A stretch of 64,000 bases of DNA from Macrobrachium rosenbergii (lineage: Eukaryota > Arthropoda > Malacostraca > Decapoda > Palaemonidae). The translations under genes and the position numbers were made by a program. Where the stretch lies: positions 22,436,199 through 22,500,198 of the forward strand of contig NC_089792.1 of assembly GCF_040412425.1 (NCBI RefSeq). The letters are read 5' to 3'. The notes under the pieces are model-generated. The model saw only the letters and a list, made by a program, of their open reading frames with translations. It searched no databases and was not told the DNA's origin. This document shows positions 62,673-64,000 of the stretch, one piece after another (position 1 is the stretch's first letter; each line of letters starts with the position of its first letter).

Positions 62673-64000
62673 TTTATGATCATTGGGAAACTCTCCAGGA
62701 GCAATGATATTATAGTTTGTAGGCTAGATAAGGGGAAGGGAGTTGTTATTCTTAACAGCTGTGACTATCTAAAAAATGAAACGTTATAACGTTATATCAG
62801 GCTCCAGTAAGTTTGTTGAAGCATGTGGTCCTCAGTATAGCATAATCTTTACAGCAGAATATAAAGAAACCGTACGCTGAAGCACTTAAAAGAAAAGTGT
62901 TTGTTAACTGAGCGGTCATATCAATACTGTATATATCTGGTTCATCTTTCAGTGTCCTGTATGGACTTCCAAATGTCTATAAACGTGATATACCACTCAG
63001 ACCGACTTTAGCAGCTTATAATTCACCAAATTACCCCCATAGCCAGATTCCTAGTCCCTTTCCTTAGTAATCTTACTAATAACCACCAGTTTACACTTCA
63101 GAATTCTGCCAAATTAATTCCCGAAGGCCTTGAAAAAGACAGTAATGTTTTCATGGTCTCTCTTGATGTCGAATGGCTGTTTACAAACTTGCCCCTTAGC
63201 GAAACAGTGGGAATTATACTCAGAAGCTTTTCCCTACTGAAAATCCTATATTCAATGGGTTTGCTCAAAATAGTTTTAAAAAGCTCCTTGAGCTTGTAAT
63301 GATTAAACCCTCTTTGTTTATAACAATAAACTGTACAAACAGGTTTTTGTTATGGCAATAGGGTCACCATTGGATCCTACATTCGCCAATATACTGATGT
63401 GCCATCTTGATGAACTATTTCTCAGACAATGCTCGGAATTATTTCGGCCCACTTTTTATGGACGATACGTCGATGACACGTCTTTATTGTTTAAAAAAAT
63501 CCCATGTCCATTTGTTTTTAGAGTATGTCATTACATTTCACCAAAATATCAGGTTTTCTCTGGAAGGAGAACCAAATAATCAGTTACCTTCCTAGACATA
63601 AATATTTCATGCTGTAATGGAAGATTTCCCACAGGCATTTTTAGAAATAAGACGCGCGCTGGTTTTGGTCCTAACTTTTTAGTAACTGCTCTGTGACGTT
63701 TAAGTTGCATTCTGCTAAGACAATTTTATTCGTAGCCTATGCGCATTGTCCAGAATGGAATAATTTCCACAATGAAATATTATTTCTTGGGTTTTTTTTA
63801 AAGACAACTGTTATCCTTCTCACCCCTTTGACAGAATTGTGGAAAAGATTTTTAGACGAGATTTATCAGCCCTTTTTAATATGTCAAGTTCCAAAGAAAT
63901 GAATGTATTTTTCTTTGCCATATATAAAAATGCATCTTTTAGACTTGAACTTATAATAACTCAAGCACTTTGTACCCGATGTTAATGTGAAGTTTGCATT
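62673..64000 (+). pseudogene. Penelope-like element reverse transcriptase, degenerate, cut by the window edge
   Basis: Consecutive frame-shifted pieces follow the order of a PLE reverse transcriptase. Positions 62673-62789 read IIVCRLDKGKGVVIL then DYLKNE, the early RPDKGxGVV block. Positions 62939-63067 read YGLPNVYKRDIPLRPTLAAY. Positions 63085-63220 read NVFMVSLDVEWLFTNLPLSET, motif A with the first catalytic Asp. Positions 63352-63579 carry GSPLDPTFANI (motif B) and FYGRYVDDTSLLFK (motif C with YVDD). Positions 63550-63700 read LPSLDINISCCNGRFPTGIF, and 63693-63902 read FKLHSAKTILFVAYAHC through FLDEIYQPFLICQVPKK, the region leading to the linker. Frameshifts and stops separate the pieces, so it is not functional as it stands. 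Any GIY-YIG domain would lie beyond position 64000. The motif spacing is that of PLEs rather than LINE or LTR enzymes. Confidence 0.9.

Overview
The window reads as nuclear DNA of a decapod crustacean (shrimp, prawn or crab), probably intergenic or intronic. The grounds are: very dense long (AT)n, (CT/GA)n, (CA)n, (CATA)n and (AAT)n microsatellites; families of short interspersed repeats; and decayed non-LTR and Penelope-type retrotransposons. It has no bacterial gene organisation, rRNA gene or intact tRNA gene. I recognise no complete host protein-coding gene. Most long open frames are microsatellite translations (Tyr-Ile, Leu-Ser or Arg-Glu runs). The decapod assignment rests on overall repeat character and is an inference.

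Layout. Positions 1-26000 are AT-rich filler broken by microsatellites. They hold five copies of a roughly 300-bp SINE-like family (SINE-A), tRNA-like SINE heads, a 31-bp minisatellite with an inverted partner, and a foldback element with two strong hairpins (17960-18318). Positions 25775-28811 are a mobile-element hub. It contains a tRNA-derived SINE ending in a hairpin; a dead LINE reverse transcriptase split by a 524-bp MITE with about 162-bp terminal inverted repeats and a TA duplication; and a Penelope-like element (PLE) on the minus strand, with linker plus GIY-YIG remnant, inverted terminal modules and a possible second N-terminus. Positions 29000-47000 hold more microsatellites, two copies of a tRNA-derived SINE (SINE-B), one of two copies of a 400-bp dispersed repeat, and two possible LTR-type loci. 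Positions 47500-64000 hold a candidate terminal exon, a long palindrome bracketed by (AAT)n and (ATT)n, a second palindrome with hammerhead-like motifs in both arms, a 5'-truncated LINE encoding RNase H plus a zinc-finger tail, and a PLE reverse transcriptase running off the right edge.

Links between parts. SINE-A ends in the same tail as the RNase H LINE at 60199-61066, suggesting that LINE mobilised it. Hammerhead-like motifs (stem plus a GAAAC-type core) recur at five places, one of them beside the PLE remnant, suggesting scattered PLE terminal modules. Several elements end directly in (AT)n, suggesting their tails seeded the microsatellites. Every coding remnant recognised here belongs to a mobile element. 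A few exon-like open segments may belong to unidentified host genes and are marked as uncertain.
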